From Planctomycetes bacterium syqfu (GTDB taxonomy: Bacteria > Planctomycetota > Phycisphaerae > Phycisphaerales > Phycisphaeraceae), in the NCBI GenBank assembly GCA_020974905.1, contig CP087563.1, positions 868,001-932,000 of the forward strand: a stretch of 64,000 bases of DNA, given 5' to 3'. Shown one piece after another: positions 35,797-45,453 of the stretch (positions within the stretch are counted from its first letter, which is position 1; each line of letters starts with the position of its first letter). Below the pieces are notes generated by a model. The model did not search any database and was not told the DNA's origin. It saw nothing but the letters and a program-made list of their open reading frames with translations. The position numbers and the translations under genes were made by a program.

Positions 35797-36609
35797 ATGA
35801 GAAACCTGAAGCATTTCTTCAAATACCCACGCAAAATCGATCGAAGCTTTTCGATACGTGGAATAGGCATTGAAGAACATATGCACCAAGGCCTCGTGGA
35901 TCGACCACGCGGGACAGGCGATTGGTTGATTATGTACTTTCCTGTTCAATGCCAGATCATGGAACAATGGGCATCGGCAGGAAGTCTGATGATCTGGTCA
36001 CCGGGCGAACACCAGAAATATGGTGACAGTCAACTGGGTTGGTCACATAGCTGGATGCACTGTGACGGCACGGCCATCTCACGTTGGCTTAAACAGGCCA
36101 ATCTCCAACCCAATACCATTTACCCCAATATGCCCGATGCTCATTGGGTGGATGCCCTAAGCCATGTGTTTGATGAACTCAAGCAACATGATGCCTACGC
36201 CAATCAGATGATCCTGAACCTGGTGCAAAACGCCCTGCTGACCTTTGGGCGACATGCCCGTCCTGCTCCTGAGGATGAGAACCTGAAAAACTCACTGCAC
36301 GATATCCGGCGTCAATTGGAGATGGATTACGACCAACCGGTGACATTGGATGAATTGGCCACGCAAACCGGCTTATCCGTCTCGCATTTTTGCGCCCGGT
36401 TCAAACAGGTGTTTGGCAGTAGCGCGATTGAATATCTCATTGAACAGCGCATGCAACAGGCAGCCTATCTGCTTTACGATCGCAATCTCAAAATTCAGGA
36501 CATTGCAAAACGCGTGGGCTATGAGGATGTGTTTCACTTTTCAAAGTTATTCAAGAAGCATCATGGTGTATCGCCTCGTGCTTTACGCAAGCAGCAACTT
36601 GGCGATTGA
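35797..36609 (+). CDS. AraC-family transcriptional regulator
   Basis: 270 aa. The N-terminal 160 residues form a cupin-like ligand domain of the kind that binds sugars; the C-terminal 100 residues hold two helix-turn-helix units (LDELATQTGLSVSHFCARFK and IQDIAKRVGYEDVFHFSKLF) and end in the family signature FKKHHGVSPRALRK. Divergent from the GH172 gene, so it most likely activates it. Its 3' end overlaps the convergent HAD gene by 27 bp. Confidence 0.9.
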   Translation: MRNLKHFFKYPRKIDRSFSIRGIGIEEHMHQGLVDRPRGTGDWLIMYFPVQCQIMEQWASAGSLMIWSPGEHQKYGDSQLGWSHSWMHCDGTAISRWLKQANLQPNTIYPNMPDAHWVDALSHVFDELKQHDAYANQMILNLVQNALLTFGRHARPAPEDENLKNSLHDIRRQLEMDYDQPVTLDELATQTGLSVSHFCARFKQVFGSSAIEYLIEQRMQQAAYLLYDRNLKIQDIAKRVGYEDVFHFSKLFKKHHGVSPRALRKQQLGD

Positions 36610-37287
36610 TTCGGTGGGTTGGAGACTGTTGATTTCTGTTGCCATGGATGGATCGGGACAGGGATCGCCGTAGCGATTGAGCCACACCGCTTTAATGCCC
36701 ATGTTAAACGCCCCACCGATATCCGAATGCCAGGAGTCACCGACCATCACGCAATCTTCAGGCTTGGCATCAAATAATCCAAGCGCATGTTCAAAGATGC
36801 CGGGCTCAGGTTTGTTGATGCCGATGTCCCCGGAGATCACCAGTTCGTCAAAGTGTTCCCAGAGTTTGCAGGCATCGAGTTTTCGGACCTGTTCTTCGCG
36901 GATGTGATTGGTGATAATACCGATCTTCACATGCGGCCTGAGATACTTGAGCAATTCGATGGCACCGGGGACCGGCTGTCGATATTCGACATACGCAGCC
37001 CGGTAAGCATCAGCAGCGACCATCGCATCATCATCATTGACCGTCACGCCATACTCAGCAAACATCTGCTTGAATCGCTCCGAACGCGCCTGCGCCAAGT
37101 CGATCTTGCCAGCAAGGACTTTGCTGTGCGTCTGATCGATGAGCCGGATGTAGGTTTGTTCCAGCACATCAAGTTCGACAGCACCGAAGACCTCATATGC
37201 AAGACGCATGGCTTTTAAGCCACAGATATTGCAGTGACGGTGATCAACGAGCGTGTCATCGAGATCGAAGAATATGACTGATTTCAT
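36583..37287 (-). CDS. HAD-superfamily phosphatase
   Basis: 234 aa from ATG 37287. Motif I is FFDLDDTLVDH (D8 nucleophile, D10), motif II IGIITNH, motif III lysine in GINKPEPG and motif IV GDSWHSDIGGA. The helical cap of about 85 residues makes it a class I (C1) HAD, similar to YjjG/pyrimidine 5'-nucleotidase-like proteins. Substrate unknown. The upstream 7-residue extension to 37308 is possible but adds nothing conserved. Confidence 0.85.
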   Translation of the reverse strand: MKSVIFFDLDDTLVDHRHCNICGLKAMRLAYEVFGAVELDVLEQTYIRLIDQTHSKVLAGKIDLAQARSERFKQMFAEYGVTVNDDDAMVAADAYRAAYVEYRQPVPGAIELLKYLRPHVKIGIITNHIREEQVRKLDACKLWEHFDELVISGDIGINKPEPGIFEHALGLFDAKPEDCVMVGDSWHSDIGGAFNMGIKAVWLNRYGDPCPDPSMATEINSLQPTESIAKLLLA

Positions 37288-37331
37288 GGCGGATATCCCA
37301 CACTTCACGTTGCTCAGTGTTGGGCTTTTTA

Positions 37332-38045
37332 CTACTTCAAAAACGTGTTCTGAACTCGAAACAACTGCTTGATGCCTTTGGTAGCAAGGTCGAGGAGACT
37401 GTTTAATTCATCACGACTGAAGGTGCCATGCTCTCCGGTGCCTTGAACTTCGATGAACTGCCCCTTCTTGTTCATGGCAATGTTCATGTCGACTTCTGCA
37501 CGGACATCCAGCGGGTAGTCCAGATCAAGGGTCGGTTCACCATCGATGATGCCAACGCTGATGGCAGCGACATTGCCGGTTAACGGATTGGTTTTGATCA
37601 TGCCTTCCTTGCGGGCAAAGGCGATGGCCTGAGCGAGTGCGACATACGCGCCGGTAATGGATGCGGTGCGGGTTCCGCCGTCAGCCTGCAGGACATCACA
37701 GTCACAGGTGATGGCAAGGCCGGGCATTTTTTCCAGGTCGACAGCAGCACGGAGGACGCGACCGATGAGGCGCTGAATCTCCGTGCCACGGGAGTCGGGG
37801 CCACGACGTTTGCGGTCAGTGGTGGAAGCGGGGAGCATGTTGTACTCCGCGGTGACCCAACCTTGCGTGGGTTCTTCACCGGGTTTACCAGCGAGCCAAC
37901 GCGGCATTTCCGAGGCGATGGATGCGGTACAGAGGACGTGCGTATTGCCCTGCTTGATGATGACCGAACCGGCTGCCTGGGTTGGGAACTTTGTAATGGT
38001 GACGGGACGAAGTTGGTTACGTTTACGGGTTTTTGTTTTGCTCAT
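37332..38045 (-). CDS. rph: Ribonuclease PH
   Basis: Phosphorolytic 3'-5' exoribonuclease that trims tRNA 3' ends. 237 aa from ATG 38045, the usual length. Diagnostic segments: [36 protein letters not shown] (the phosphate-binding Arg region), [18 protein letters not shown], and the C-terminal [17 protein letters not shown]. It lies 44 bp upstream of the HAD gene on the same strand. Confidence 0.95.
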   Translation of the reverse strand: MSKTKTRKRNQLRPVTITKFPTQAAGSVIIKQGNTHVLCTASIASEMPRWLAGKPGEEPTQGWVTAEYNMLPASTTDRKRRGPDSRGTEIQRLIGRVLRAAVDLEKMPGLAITCDCDVLQADGGTRTASITGAYVALAQAIAFARKEGMIKTNPLTGNVAAISVGIIDGEPTLDLDYPLDVRAEVDMNIAMNKKGQFIEVQGTGEHGTFSRDELNSLLDLATKGIKQLFRVQNTFLK

Positions 38046-38111
38046 GGGGAGCATGATACGGGATGAGCATGTTGTTTTCACATGTGAGTCTGAAGCAAGC
38101 CATTGAAAAGT

Positions 38112-39527
38112 TTAATCGGGCTTGGGCATGTGTTTTTCAATTTCAACAATCAACTCATCTGCAAAGACCTTGTACACATCGCTGCTCCAATGCACCGTGT
38201 CGGACCACCCACGTTGAACTTGACTTACAAATGGCAAAGATATCGAATACAAATCAACCACGGGAATCCCCATCTCGGTCATGAGTTTGTCAACGATCTC
38301 GTTGTTGTGGATCGCAACACGATTACCTTCATTGTCCACCGAGTGCGTGCCATCTTCCTCAAGGGATCGCCGGGGTGTGCAGTTGACCCAGATGAATTGA
38401 GTTTTGGGGGCATAGGATTGAAGAAACAATACCATCTCGGTGAAGTTTGGCTTGATTGTTTCCACAGGACAACGTGATGGATGTTTGATTGACCACATGT
38501 GTCCTGTCATCGCATTCCAGGTGACAATGTCATAAGGCCCGTTATCCAACACACCGCGGAACGCGCGTTTGGGTTTGCAATTTTCATCCTCGATCTCAAT
38601 TGGTTCAAACCAAGTCCCCCCGACCCAATAATCGACATAGGCACGCCCTTGAAAATGCTCGGTGATGTAGCGTCGATAGCCCATGGACTGTGAATCACCA
38701 ATGACCAGAATCCGTGGCAGGGACGCATCAGTGCGCCGGGCACACTGCATCATGTAGTCCTGGCCGGAGATATTTTCCATTACATGCGTGGAATCATCGA
38801 ACCCGGTGGGAAAGATGGCCTCGTTGTAGACTTTGACATGGCGCAATTGATAGGCAGATGGCAATCGGTTGATTGTGACATACTTGTCCGGGTAGACATC
38901 CTCACCAAGCTTGATCACTTGCCCGAGGGTTAATGGCTTTGGACTTGGTTTGACATCTCCTGCTGCAGCAAGGATCAGGCCGTTGCGGAAGATGGTCAGT
39001 GATTGATTTTTAAACACCATCGCATATTGGGTGAATTGATCTGTACCAATCAAACCGCCGACATGACCGTTGCGAATGTCGTTGGTATAAAGCCAGAAGG
39101 TATTGCTTTGCCCGCCGTTGCTATCCCATTTGTCGGGTTTGTAACTCATCTCAAAACCTGCCTTGGCGTTGTGATCCATGTTGGACACAATCACCAAACC
39201 GCCCTGGTAGCGTGGGAGAATTTGAAAATCCTCACCGCGTTTGAGTTCAAATGTGATGGTGTAATCATTCTGGTTTGCTGGCAGTGTTTCGGGAAGAATC
39301 ACAGCATTGGTCCCATCGAGTTTGACCAGCCCATCATGACTGTGCACATCCCCCTTGACCGTACAATTTTTTAGGGTCTGCTCGTTTAATTCCCAAACGG
39401 GTTGCGGTTGATCAGCCATACACCAGGTCGTTGTGACCAGAAGACAGCCAAGTAAACCGGTTAATAAAATCGTGCTCAAAGAATTCACCGGATCAAACCT
39501 CAGTAAAACATTCTGGAATTCAAGCAA
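38112..39527 (-). CDS. Secreted SGNH-type hydrolase with N-terminal LamG-like domain
   Basis: 471 aa with a signal peptide (hydrophobic core about residues 17-35). Residues 45-240 resemble a concanavalin/LamG sandwich. The second half has the SGNH hydrolase landmarks: block I ILVIGDSQSMG (nucleophile Ser) and the C-terminal DTVHWSSDV (catalytic Asp-x-x-His). Such two-domain proteins are usually carbohydrate esterases. Substrate unknown; a GTG at codon 14 is an alternative start. Confidence 0.7.
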   Translation of the reverse strand: MLEFQNVLLRFDPVNSLSTILLTGLLGCLLVTTTWCMADQPQPVWELNEQTLKNCTVKGDVHSHDGLVKLDGTNAVILPETLPANQNDYTITFELKRGEDFQILPRYQGGLVIVSNMDHNAKAGFEMSYKPDKWDSNGGQSNTFWLYTNDIRNGHVGGLIGTDQFTQYAMVFKNQSLTIFRNGLILAAAGDVKPSPKPLTLGQVIKLGEDVYPDKYVTINRLPSAYQLRHVKVYNEAIFPTGFDDSTHVMENISGQDYMMQCARRTDASLPRILVIGDSQSMGYRRYITEHFQGRAYVDYWVGGTWFEPIEIEDENCKPKRAFRGVLDNGPYDIVTWNAMTGHMWSIKHPSRCPVETIKPNFTEMVLFLQSYAPKTQFIWVNCTPRRSLEEDGTHSVDNEGNRVAIHNNEIVDKLMTEMGIPVVDLYSISLPFVSQVQRGWSDTVHWSSDVYKVFADELIVEIEKHMPKPD

Positions 39528-39725
39528 TAATCAAGCTCAGACAACGGACTGTGCGAGCCTTTTGTTATATTTTTTAATAGTACAGACAATTTTTCAAAAG
39601 TCCATCAGGCGATCAAGAATAAAGCACTGCTCATCATGTCATCTGATCAGAATTCACACCCATCAAACAGCATCAAGCCAACTGCCTGGGTTACAAGTTA
39701 CAAAGCGTTGTGATCTACAATTGAA

Positions 39726-41222
39726 TCAACCGGCCACGGCACGTTCGGATGCGGGGATCATTTCCGGGACGGCCATGCGGATGGCGGCGAGGATGGCGGA
39801 ACTGTCAGCGTGTTGCCAGATGTGATCGGAGTCGACGTGCTTGTTACGCAGCTTGTCGAAGGTGCGAATAATCTGCTGCATCTGCGAACCCATCGGCGGA
39901 TGCGTGTTCCATAGACGAATCGAGGCATGCGGCGTGGGGAGCATGTCTTCCGAACCATAGGAGAGTTCTTCGAAGAGTTTTTCCCCGGGACGAATGCCGG
40001 TGATCTTGATGGGCATGTCGATGTCGGGTTCCAGGCCATGCATGCGGATGAAGCGTTTGCAGAGTTCCAGAATGTTAATTGGGTTGCCCATATCCAGCAG
40101 GAAGACTTCGCCGCCGGACGCATAGGCTGCGGATTGGATGACGAGACCTGCTGCTTCGGGGATGGTCATGAAGTAGCGGGTCATGTCCTTGTGTGTGACG
40201 GTGAGGGGACCGCCCTGGGCAAGCTGGTTACTCCAGATCGGCAGGACACTGCAAGCTGAGCCGAGTACATTGCCAAAGCGGACCATGGAGTACACGGTAT
40301 CTGAGTGTGAGTTGAGCCATTGGATGTAGCGCTCTGCCATGCGCTTGGTGGCCCCCATGACGGAGCTGGGATTCACAGCCTTGTCCGAGGAGATCATCAC
40401 GAACCGCCCCACCCCATTGGCGTCGGCGGCATCGGCGACGGAGCGCGTGCCAAAGAAATTGTTCTCCACGGCATCAGACGGATGGTCTTCCATCATCGGC
40501 ACATGTTTATGGGCTGCGGCATGGAAGATGACATCAGGCTTGTACTTGCCCATCATCGCCATCGTCTTGGAGGCATCGGTGATGTCATGGAGGACCGCCT
40601 TACGCTGCTGATTGGGAAACTCACGGGCGATGCGACGGTCAATCTCAAAGAGACTGTTTTCCGAGCGTTCCACCAGAATGAGATTAGCAGGCTTGAACCG
40701 ACAGACGATGCGCGCCAGTTCACTACCGATCGAACCCCCGGCACCGGTGAGCAGAACATTTTTATTTTGGATCACCAATTTAATGGCATTCTCATCCAGG
40801 GGCCGCGGCTCACGGCTGATGAGTTGAATCGTGTCAATGGCCTGGGGAATGCCGGTGATCGTGCCGGGGAGTTGCGTTTTGACCTTGCCTGAGAGCTGAT
40901 CATCAAGCATGGGGATATAGCGGTTGGGCACCTTGTTTTGGTTGAGGATCCGGGTGACCTGCTGGATCAGCGGACGCTCTGAAGCAGGCAGGCAGATCAG
41001 GGCAAGCGTCGGACTCTCGGAAGCAAGATAGGCTTCAAGTTCTTCAATGACACCGATTTGCATCGCATCATGTCGGTTGACCACTGTCGAGAACCAGCCT
41101 TTGAGTGGCATGACGGTGCCTGTGATGCGCATCAGGGATTGCAAGTACCCCACGCCCGCAGGATCACCAATGAGAATGCAGGATTCATCTGTAACGCAGC
41201 TGTGGGATAAGTTGGACATCAC
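39726..41222 (-). CDS. CapD/WbpM-type nucleotide-sugar dehydratase, soluble form
   Basis: 498 aa. Residues 12-115 look like the CoA-binding-like N-terminal Rossmann domain of CapD proteins but lack the four membrane helices. The SDR domain has TGAGGSIGSE (159-168) and HAAAHKHVPMMEDHP, and the catalytic region SSDKAVNPSSVMGATKR with Met in place of the usual Tyr, as in the WbpM/FlaA1 UDP-GlcNAc 4,6-dehydratases. Role: a precursor sugar for surface polysaccharide. Next to a divergent PilZ gene. Confidence 0.87.
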   Translation of the reverse strand: MMSNLSHSCVTDESCILIGDPAGVGYLQSLMRITGTVMPLKGWFSTVVNRHDAMQIGVIEELEAYLASESPTLALICLPASERPLIQQVTRILNQNKVPNRYIPMLDDQLSGKVKTQLPGTITGIPQAIDTIQLISREPRPLDENAIKLVIQNKNVLLTGAGGSIGSELARIVCRFKPANLILVERSENSLFEIDRRIAREFPNQQRKAVLHDITDASKTMAMMGKYKPDVIFHAAAHKHVPMMEDHPSDAVENNFFGTRSVADAADANGVGRFVMISSDKAVNPSSVMGATKRMAERYIQWLNSHSDTVYSMVRFGNVLGSACSVLPIWSNQLAQGGPLTVTHKDMTRYFMTIPEAAGLVIQSAAYASGGEVFLLDMGNPINILELCKRFIRMHGLEPDIDMPIKITGIRPGEKLFEELSYGSEDMLPTPHASIRLWNTHPPMGSQMQQIIRTFDKLRNKHVDSDHIWQHADSSAILAAIRMAVPEMIPASERAVAG

Positions 41223-41433
41223 AGTCCATTTATCGGTTACACAATCAGAAAATCTTGATTGAGATTTGCTTTCGTGAAAATTGAATTGTTGACTTTTTAT
41301 GGATTTCTTTTATCCAGAATGACCGATATTCAGAAAGTTATATCTTAACTAAACATATGGCCTGTTCAGGTCGATAAATCAAATCACAGGGGCAGGGGCT
41401 CGGGCGTTCCACATTCCAGAAGGGATCGACGGC

Positions 41434-41850
41434 ATGTCATACAAACTGCAGGATCGTGTTGAAGCAAGACTCCACCCACGTCTACGTTTACCCGCCATGT
41501 ACACTTTGTTACGCATGAAGCGCAAGGGCGAAGCTCGCTACAACCAAACCGGCTTCATCTATGACATCAGCCAGACCGGCATGCGTTTTGAACTCGACGA
41601 ACCCATGGAAATCGGAACCGAACTGGAATTTCGTGCGCTGCTCCCCGGCAGTAACACCACCACCTTCTGTGCCAAAGGCACCTTGGTCCGCCGACATGAC
41701 GATTTTGAAGAAGTCGGCCCGGTGAGAATGGCCCTGCATTTTGAGAAGTTCAATAGCAGTATCGATCGCGCCAAGTTGGCTGAATACATCGAATCGCGTA
41801 AGCCACGCATTTCAACCGACACGCAACCGGCCATCTCGCAAGCAGCCTAA
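41434..41850 (+). CDS. PilZ domain protein (c-di-GMP binding)
   Basis: 138-aa stand-alone PilZ protein. The two c-di-GMP motifs are present: R12-x-x-x-R16 (RLHPR) and D44-x-S-x-x-G49 (DISQTG). No membrane segment or second domain. It diverges from the CapD-type gene, so c-di-GMP control of polysaccharide formation is a plausible reading but only by proximity. Confidence 0.85.
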   Translation: MSYKLQDRVEARLHPRLRLPAMYTLLRMKRKGEARYNQTGFIYDISQTGMRFELDEPMEIGTELEFRALLPGSNTTTFCAKGTLVRRHDDFEEVGPVRMALHFEKFNSSIDRAKLAEYIESRKPRISTDTQPAISQAA

Positions 41851-41877
41851 TCCGGGCAAACATCAAACAATCATCCC

Positions 41878-41914
41878 AAACCTCAGTTGGCACGAACCAC
41901 TCTGAGGTTTTTTT
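41878..41914 (+). terminator. Intrinsic terminator after the PilZ gene
   Basis: AAACCTCAG (41878-41886) pairs with CTGAGGTTT (41902-41910) and runs into TTTTTTT. Confidence 0.85.
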
Positions 41915-42010
41915 ATGCCTGTAAATATCAGATTTCGCACAACGATCCGAACCAATGCCCCATGACCTGCGTAACAATCCCATATACCGCTAACGGTCAA
42001 GGAATGACAT

Positions 42011-44098
42011 ATGAGCCAAATCGTTTCAGATGCGAGTATTACGGAACATCAGCACGATCATGAACATGATCACGGCCCGAGTATGGCCGAGCAGCAGGAT
42101 CGCAAGCAAAAGCGCGAATTTTTCCTGATTCTGCTCGGCGGTATCCTGCTCTTAGCAGCATTGGCCGCCCGATATCTGCTGGATACCCCTGATCAAGGCG
42201 ACATGATCGCTGCTGTCGCAGCTATTCTCCTGGGGCAGAAGATTGTCCGTGATGCATTCAAAAGTCTGCTCACTGGTCGCTGCCCACATGACCATGGTCA
42301 CAGTCACGCTCATGGTGAAGCTTGCGATCACGATCATGACGAACCGCATGCCCATGAAAAGTCGCACATGGAAGAACTGGTCGCCCTGGCGATCATCGCT
42401 TCTTTATGCTCAGGTCAGTATCTCGAATCCGGCTCCGTCGCCTTCTTCATGCTCATCAGTTCACTCATCGAACACCGCACCGCAACCGGTGCTTTCAAAG
42501 CCATTGAAGACCTCATCCGCATCACCCCCACCCGCGCTTTCAAACTCGTGGATGGTCAGGAAGTCGAAGCCGACGCTTCGGAACTTGTTGAAGGTGACGT
42601 TGTGGTCGTCCGCCCCGGTGACAACATCCCTGCTGACGGCGTGATCATCAGCGGTGCTTCAACCATTAACCAGGCGAACATCACCGGCGAATCCCTGCCG
42701 GTTGAAAAGTCCGTTGACGATGAAGTCTTCTCAGGCACCACCAATGAGACCGGCGTGCTTCAAGTCCGTGTGACCAGTGCCGGCAAAGACTCCACGTTGG
42801 GTAAGGTCAAAGACCTCATCCTTCAGGCCTCCTTCAGCAAACCTGCGGTGGTGCGTCTGCTCGACAAGTATGCCAGCTTCTACACACCGACGGTGTTGAT
42901 GATCGCAGGCATTGTCTACTTCATCACCAAGGATCTGAACAACGCCATCGTGTTGCTGCTGATCTCCTGTCCCTGTGCGATTATTCTTGCTGCCCCCACC
43001 GGCATGGTTGCTGCCATCTCCGCCGCATCTCGCTTGGGTGTCTACGTCAAGAATGTCTCAGACCTGGAAGTCGCCCGACGCATCAGTGCCATCATTTTCG
43101 ACAAGACCGGCACGCTCACCGTCGGTGAACTCGATGTCTCCCGACTGTATCCGGCTGAAGGTGTCGGCCCGGCAGACCTGCTGCAAACCGCAGCTTCCGT
43201 CGAACATAACTCCAAGCACCCCGTTGCCCGCGCACTGGTTCGTACTGCAAAGAAAGCACAAATCGAACTTGCCCAAGTCACCGACTTTGAAGAAGTCGCA
43301 GGTCGTGGCGTCAAAGGCACCATCGACGGTCAACAGATTATCGTCGGTCGTGAAGCCTGGGTTGGCGAAATGGGGATCGACATTTCATCGCTGGATATCT
43401 CCGAAGGCGAAGGCATGAGTCTGCTCTTCGTCGCTCGTGACGGCCAGGTACTCGGCTGGGTTGGCATGGAAGATAAAGTCCGTGCTGGTGCAGCCCACAC
43501 CATGGATGAACTTGAAGACCTGCAAATCAAACGCCGCGTGATGATCACCGGTGACCGTAAGTCCCCCGCGATGAAAGTCGCCCAACAGGTGCACGTCACC
43601 GATGTGGAATACGAAGCGCTACCCGGCGATAAACTCGAACTCGTCAAGCAACTCAAAGCCAACGGCCACACCGTCTGCGTCATTGGTGACGGTGTGAACG
43701 ACGGCCCTGCACTTGCAGCAGGTGACGTCTCCATCGCCATGGGTGCTGCCGGCTCCGACGTGGCCATCAACTCGGCGACGGTTGCGCTGATGAACAACAA
43801 CCTCAACCGACTGCCGTTCCTGATCAAGCTCTCGCGTTCGACGGTCACCGTCATCCGCCAGAACCTCATCGGCACGATGATCTACATCCTGTTCATGATC
43901 GGCTTGCTCTGGGCAGGTCATCTCACCCCACTCGGTGCTGCCATCGGACACGGCGTGAGCAGCATCATCGTCATCTTCAACTCCGCCCGACTCATCCGTG
44001 AAGGTGAAGATATCCAGGATCACGAACCGGTCGCCCAAGCGGGTACCAAGCGTCAACGCCAAATCGAAACCGTGGACGCCAAACCTGAGACGGCATAA
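42011..44098 (+). CDS. Heavy-metal P1B-type ATPase with His-rich cytoplasmic segments
   Basis: 695-aa metal-exporting ATPase. Two histidine-rich stretches (residues 12-22 and 93-119, the latter with C91 and C105) replace the usual N-terminal HMA domain. TGES at 225-228, the membrane metal site C320-P-C322, the phosphorylation motif DKTGT at D364, and GDGVNDGPAL are all present. The CPC plus His-rich pattern fits Zn2+/Cd2+/Co2+ export, though Cu cannot be excluded. A ZIP gene with a similar His-rich tail follows 250 bp downstream. Confidence 0.92.
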   Translation: MSQIVSDASITEHQHDHEHDHGPSMAEQQDRKQKREFFLILLGGILLLAALAARYLLDTPDQGDMIAAVAAILLGQKIVRDAFKSLLTGRCPHDHGHSHAHGEACDHDHDEPHAHEKSHMEELVALAIIASLCSGQYLESGSVAFFMLISSLIEHRTATGAFKAIEDLIRITPTRAFKLVDGQEVEADASELVEGDVVVVRPGDNIPADGVIISGASTINQANITGESLPVEKSVDDEVFSGTTNETGVLQVRVTSAGKDSTLGKVKDLILQASFSKPAVVRLLDKYASFYTPTVLMIAGIVYFITKDLNNAIVLLLISCPCAIILAAPTGMVAAISAASRLGVYVKNVSDLEVARRISAIIFDKTGTLTVGELDVSRLYPAEGVGPADLLQTAASVEHNSKHPVARALVRTAKKAQIELAQVTDFEEVAGRGVKGTIDGQQIIVGREAWVGEMGIDISSLDISEGEGMSLLFVARDGQVLGWVGMEDKVRAGAAHTMDELEDLQIKRRVMITGDRKSPAMKVAQQVHVTDVEYEALPGDKLELVKQLKANGHTVCVIGDGVNDGPALAAGDVSIAMGAAGSDVAINSATVALMNNNLNRLPFLIKLSRSTVTVIRQNLIGTMIYILFMIGLLWAGHLTPLGAAIGHGVSSIIVIFNSARLIREGEDIQDHEPVAQAGTKRQRQIETVDAKPETA

Positions 44099-44127
44099 CA
44101 CCGAGCAACAAAACGCGCTTTTTCGAC

Positions 44128-44158
44128 AACGGCTGTCACCCAAGTGGCAGCCGTTTTC
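44128..44158 (+). terminator. Terminator-like hairpin after the P-type ATPase
   Basis: AACGGCTG (44128-44135) pairs with CAGCCGTT (44148-44155), followed by TTC and AT-rich sequence. It separates the ATPase from the ZIP gene, which has its own promoter. Confidence 0.7.
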
Positions 44159-44285
44159 ATTGCACTTGAAGCCTGCACAAACCATCAAAATCACAACAAT
44201 CAACCGACATTGCCATTTGTTACCCAAAATGGAACCTTACCGGTAATAAATTGATGATTTTTCTGATTTTCCCCGAACCAGTCGA

Positions 44286-44314
44286 TTGAACCTGTCGTAA
44301 TATTTTTTGATAAT
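44286..44314 (+). promoter_or_regulatory. Promoter of the His-tailed ZIP gene
   Basis: TTGAAC at 44286-44291 and GATAAT at 44309-44314 with the ideal 17-bp spacer. The -10 lies inside the palindrome at 44307-44324. Confidence 0.65.
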
Positions 44315-44324
44315 ACATTATCAA
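44307..44324. promoter_or_regulatory. Fur/Zur-like operator overlapping the -10
   Basis: TTGATAAT-AC-ATTATCAA is an 8-2-8 inverted repeat resembling Fur-superfamily boxes (TGATAAT half-sites). It covers the -10 element and ends 23 bp before the ZIP start, the position expected for repression by a metal-loaded regulator. Confidence 0.6.
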
Positions 44325-44347
44325 GAACTTTGCACGGAGTTTTACCC

Positions 44348-45430
44348 ATGGCCGGTCCCCTGATTCTTTACACCCTGCTGATCATCGCCGCGTCACTGCT
44401 TGGCGGGTTCATCCCCCTGTTCATGAAGCTGACGCATCGACGGATGCAGTTTGCCATCAGCTTCGTCGGTGGCGTGATGTTCGGGGTCGGTTTGCTTCAC
44501 ATGCTCACCCATGCGCTTGAAGCTGCACCGGGTCAGCGAACCATGCTCTGGATGATTGCCGGATTCCTGTTGATGTTTTTTGTCGAACGCTTTTTCTGCT
44601 TCCATCACCACGATGTCCCGCAGGACGTTGCCGTCTCACAGCACACTCACCAGCACGAACCCGGCGACGAACATCATCACCATCAACACTGCACGCATGA
44701 CCATGCACATGCTGGTGACAAACCGCATCCCGATCACAAACTCAGTTGGGGTGGCGCTGCTTTGGGCATGACGCTGCACAGCATCATCGGCGGTGTCGCA
44801 CTGGCCTCGGCGATGCTTGCCGAAAAGCATGTCTCCCCCGCAGCCGCCTGGCCGGGCATCGCCGCCTTTGCCGTCATCATGTTGCACAAGCCGTTTGATG
44901 CATTGACCGTCATCACCCTCACGCGTTTAAGCAGCATGTCCAAGTTCGCCAGCCACATGATCAACCTGCTCTTCTCATTGGCGGTCCCCGCAGGTGCAGC
45001 ATTGGCATTACTTGGCATGGAACACTGGATCGCTGCCAACCCGTTGTTCATCGCCTACGCATTGGCTTTCAGTGCTGGCACGTTTATCTGTGTTGCTTTG
45101 AGTGACCTCTTGCCCGAATTGCAATTCCATCACCACGACCGCATCGGCTTATCCGCCGCACTGGTGTTAGGCATCGTCCTGTCATGGGGTTTAGGTGTTC
45201 TCGAACACGGCACGCATGATCACGATCATGCCGGACATAACCACGGTGCCGTCCAAGTCGAAGACTCACATGATGATCACGATGACCACACCGGCCATGA
45301 TCACGCATCACAAATGGATGACGATCACACCGGCCACGACCACGCTCCGACACCTGCAACAGCAACGCCTGCAAAGACAGACGATCATGCCGGCCACAAT
45401 CATGATGACCATGCAGGGCATGATCATTGA
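44348..45430 (+). CDS. ZIP family metal transporter with long His/Asp-rich tail
   Basis: 360 aa from ATG 44348 (GGAG at 44336-44339). A His-rich loop (about residues 88-127, HHHHQHCTHDHAHAG) lies between helices 3 and 4. Helix 4 keeps LHSIIGGVALASA, but the helix 5 motif reads LHKPFDALTVITL instead of HNxPEG. The last ~65 residues are repeats of the form DDHTGHDHA / DHAGHNH. Likely zinc uptake or redistribution; the changed helix 5 motif means transport direction and metal are uncertain. Confidence 0.85.
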   Translation: MAGPLILYTLLIIAASLLGGFIPLFMKLTHRRMQFAISFVGGVMFGVGLLHMLTHALEAAPGQRTMLWMIAGFLLMFFVERFFCFHHHDVPQDVAVSQHTHQHEPGDEHHHHQHCTHDHAHAGDKPHPDHKLSWGGAALGMTLHSIIGGVALASAMLAEKHVSPAAAWPGIAAFAVIMLHKPFDALTVITLTRLSSMSKFASHMINLLFSLAVPAGAALALLGMEHWIAANPLFIAYALAFSAGTFICVALSDLLPELQFHHHDRIGLSAALVLGIVLSWGLGVLEHGTHDHDHAGHNHGAVQVEDSHDDHDDHTGHDHASQMDDDHTGHDHAPTPATATPAKTDDHAGHNHDDHAGHDH

Positions 45431-45453
45431 ATGAATCCCAACCGAGCAAGCAT

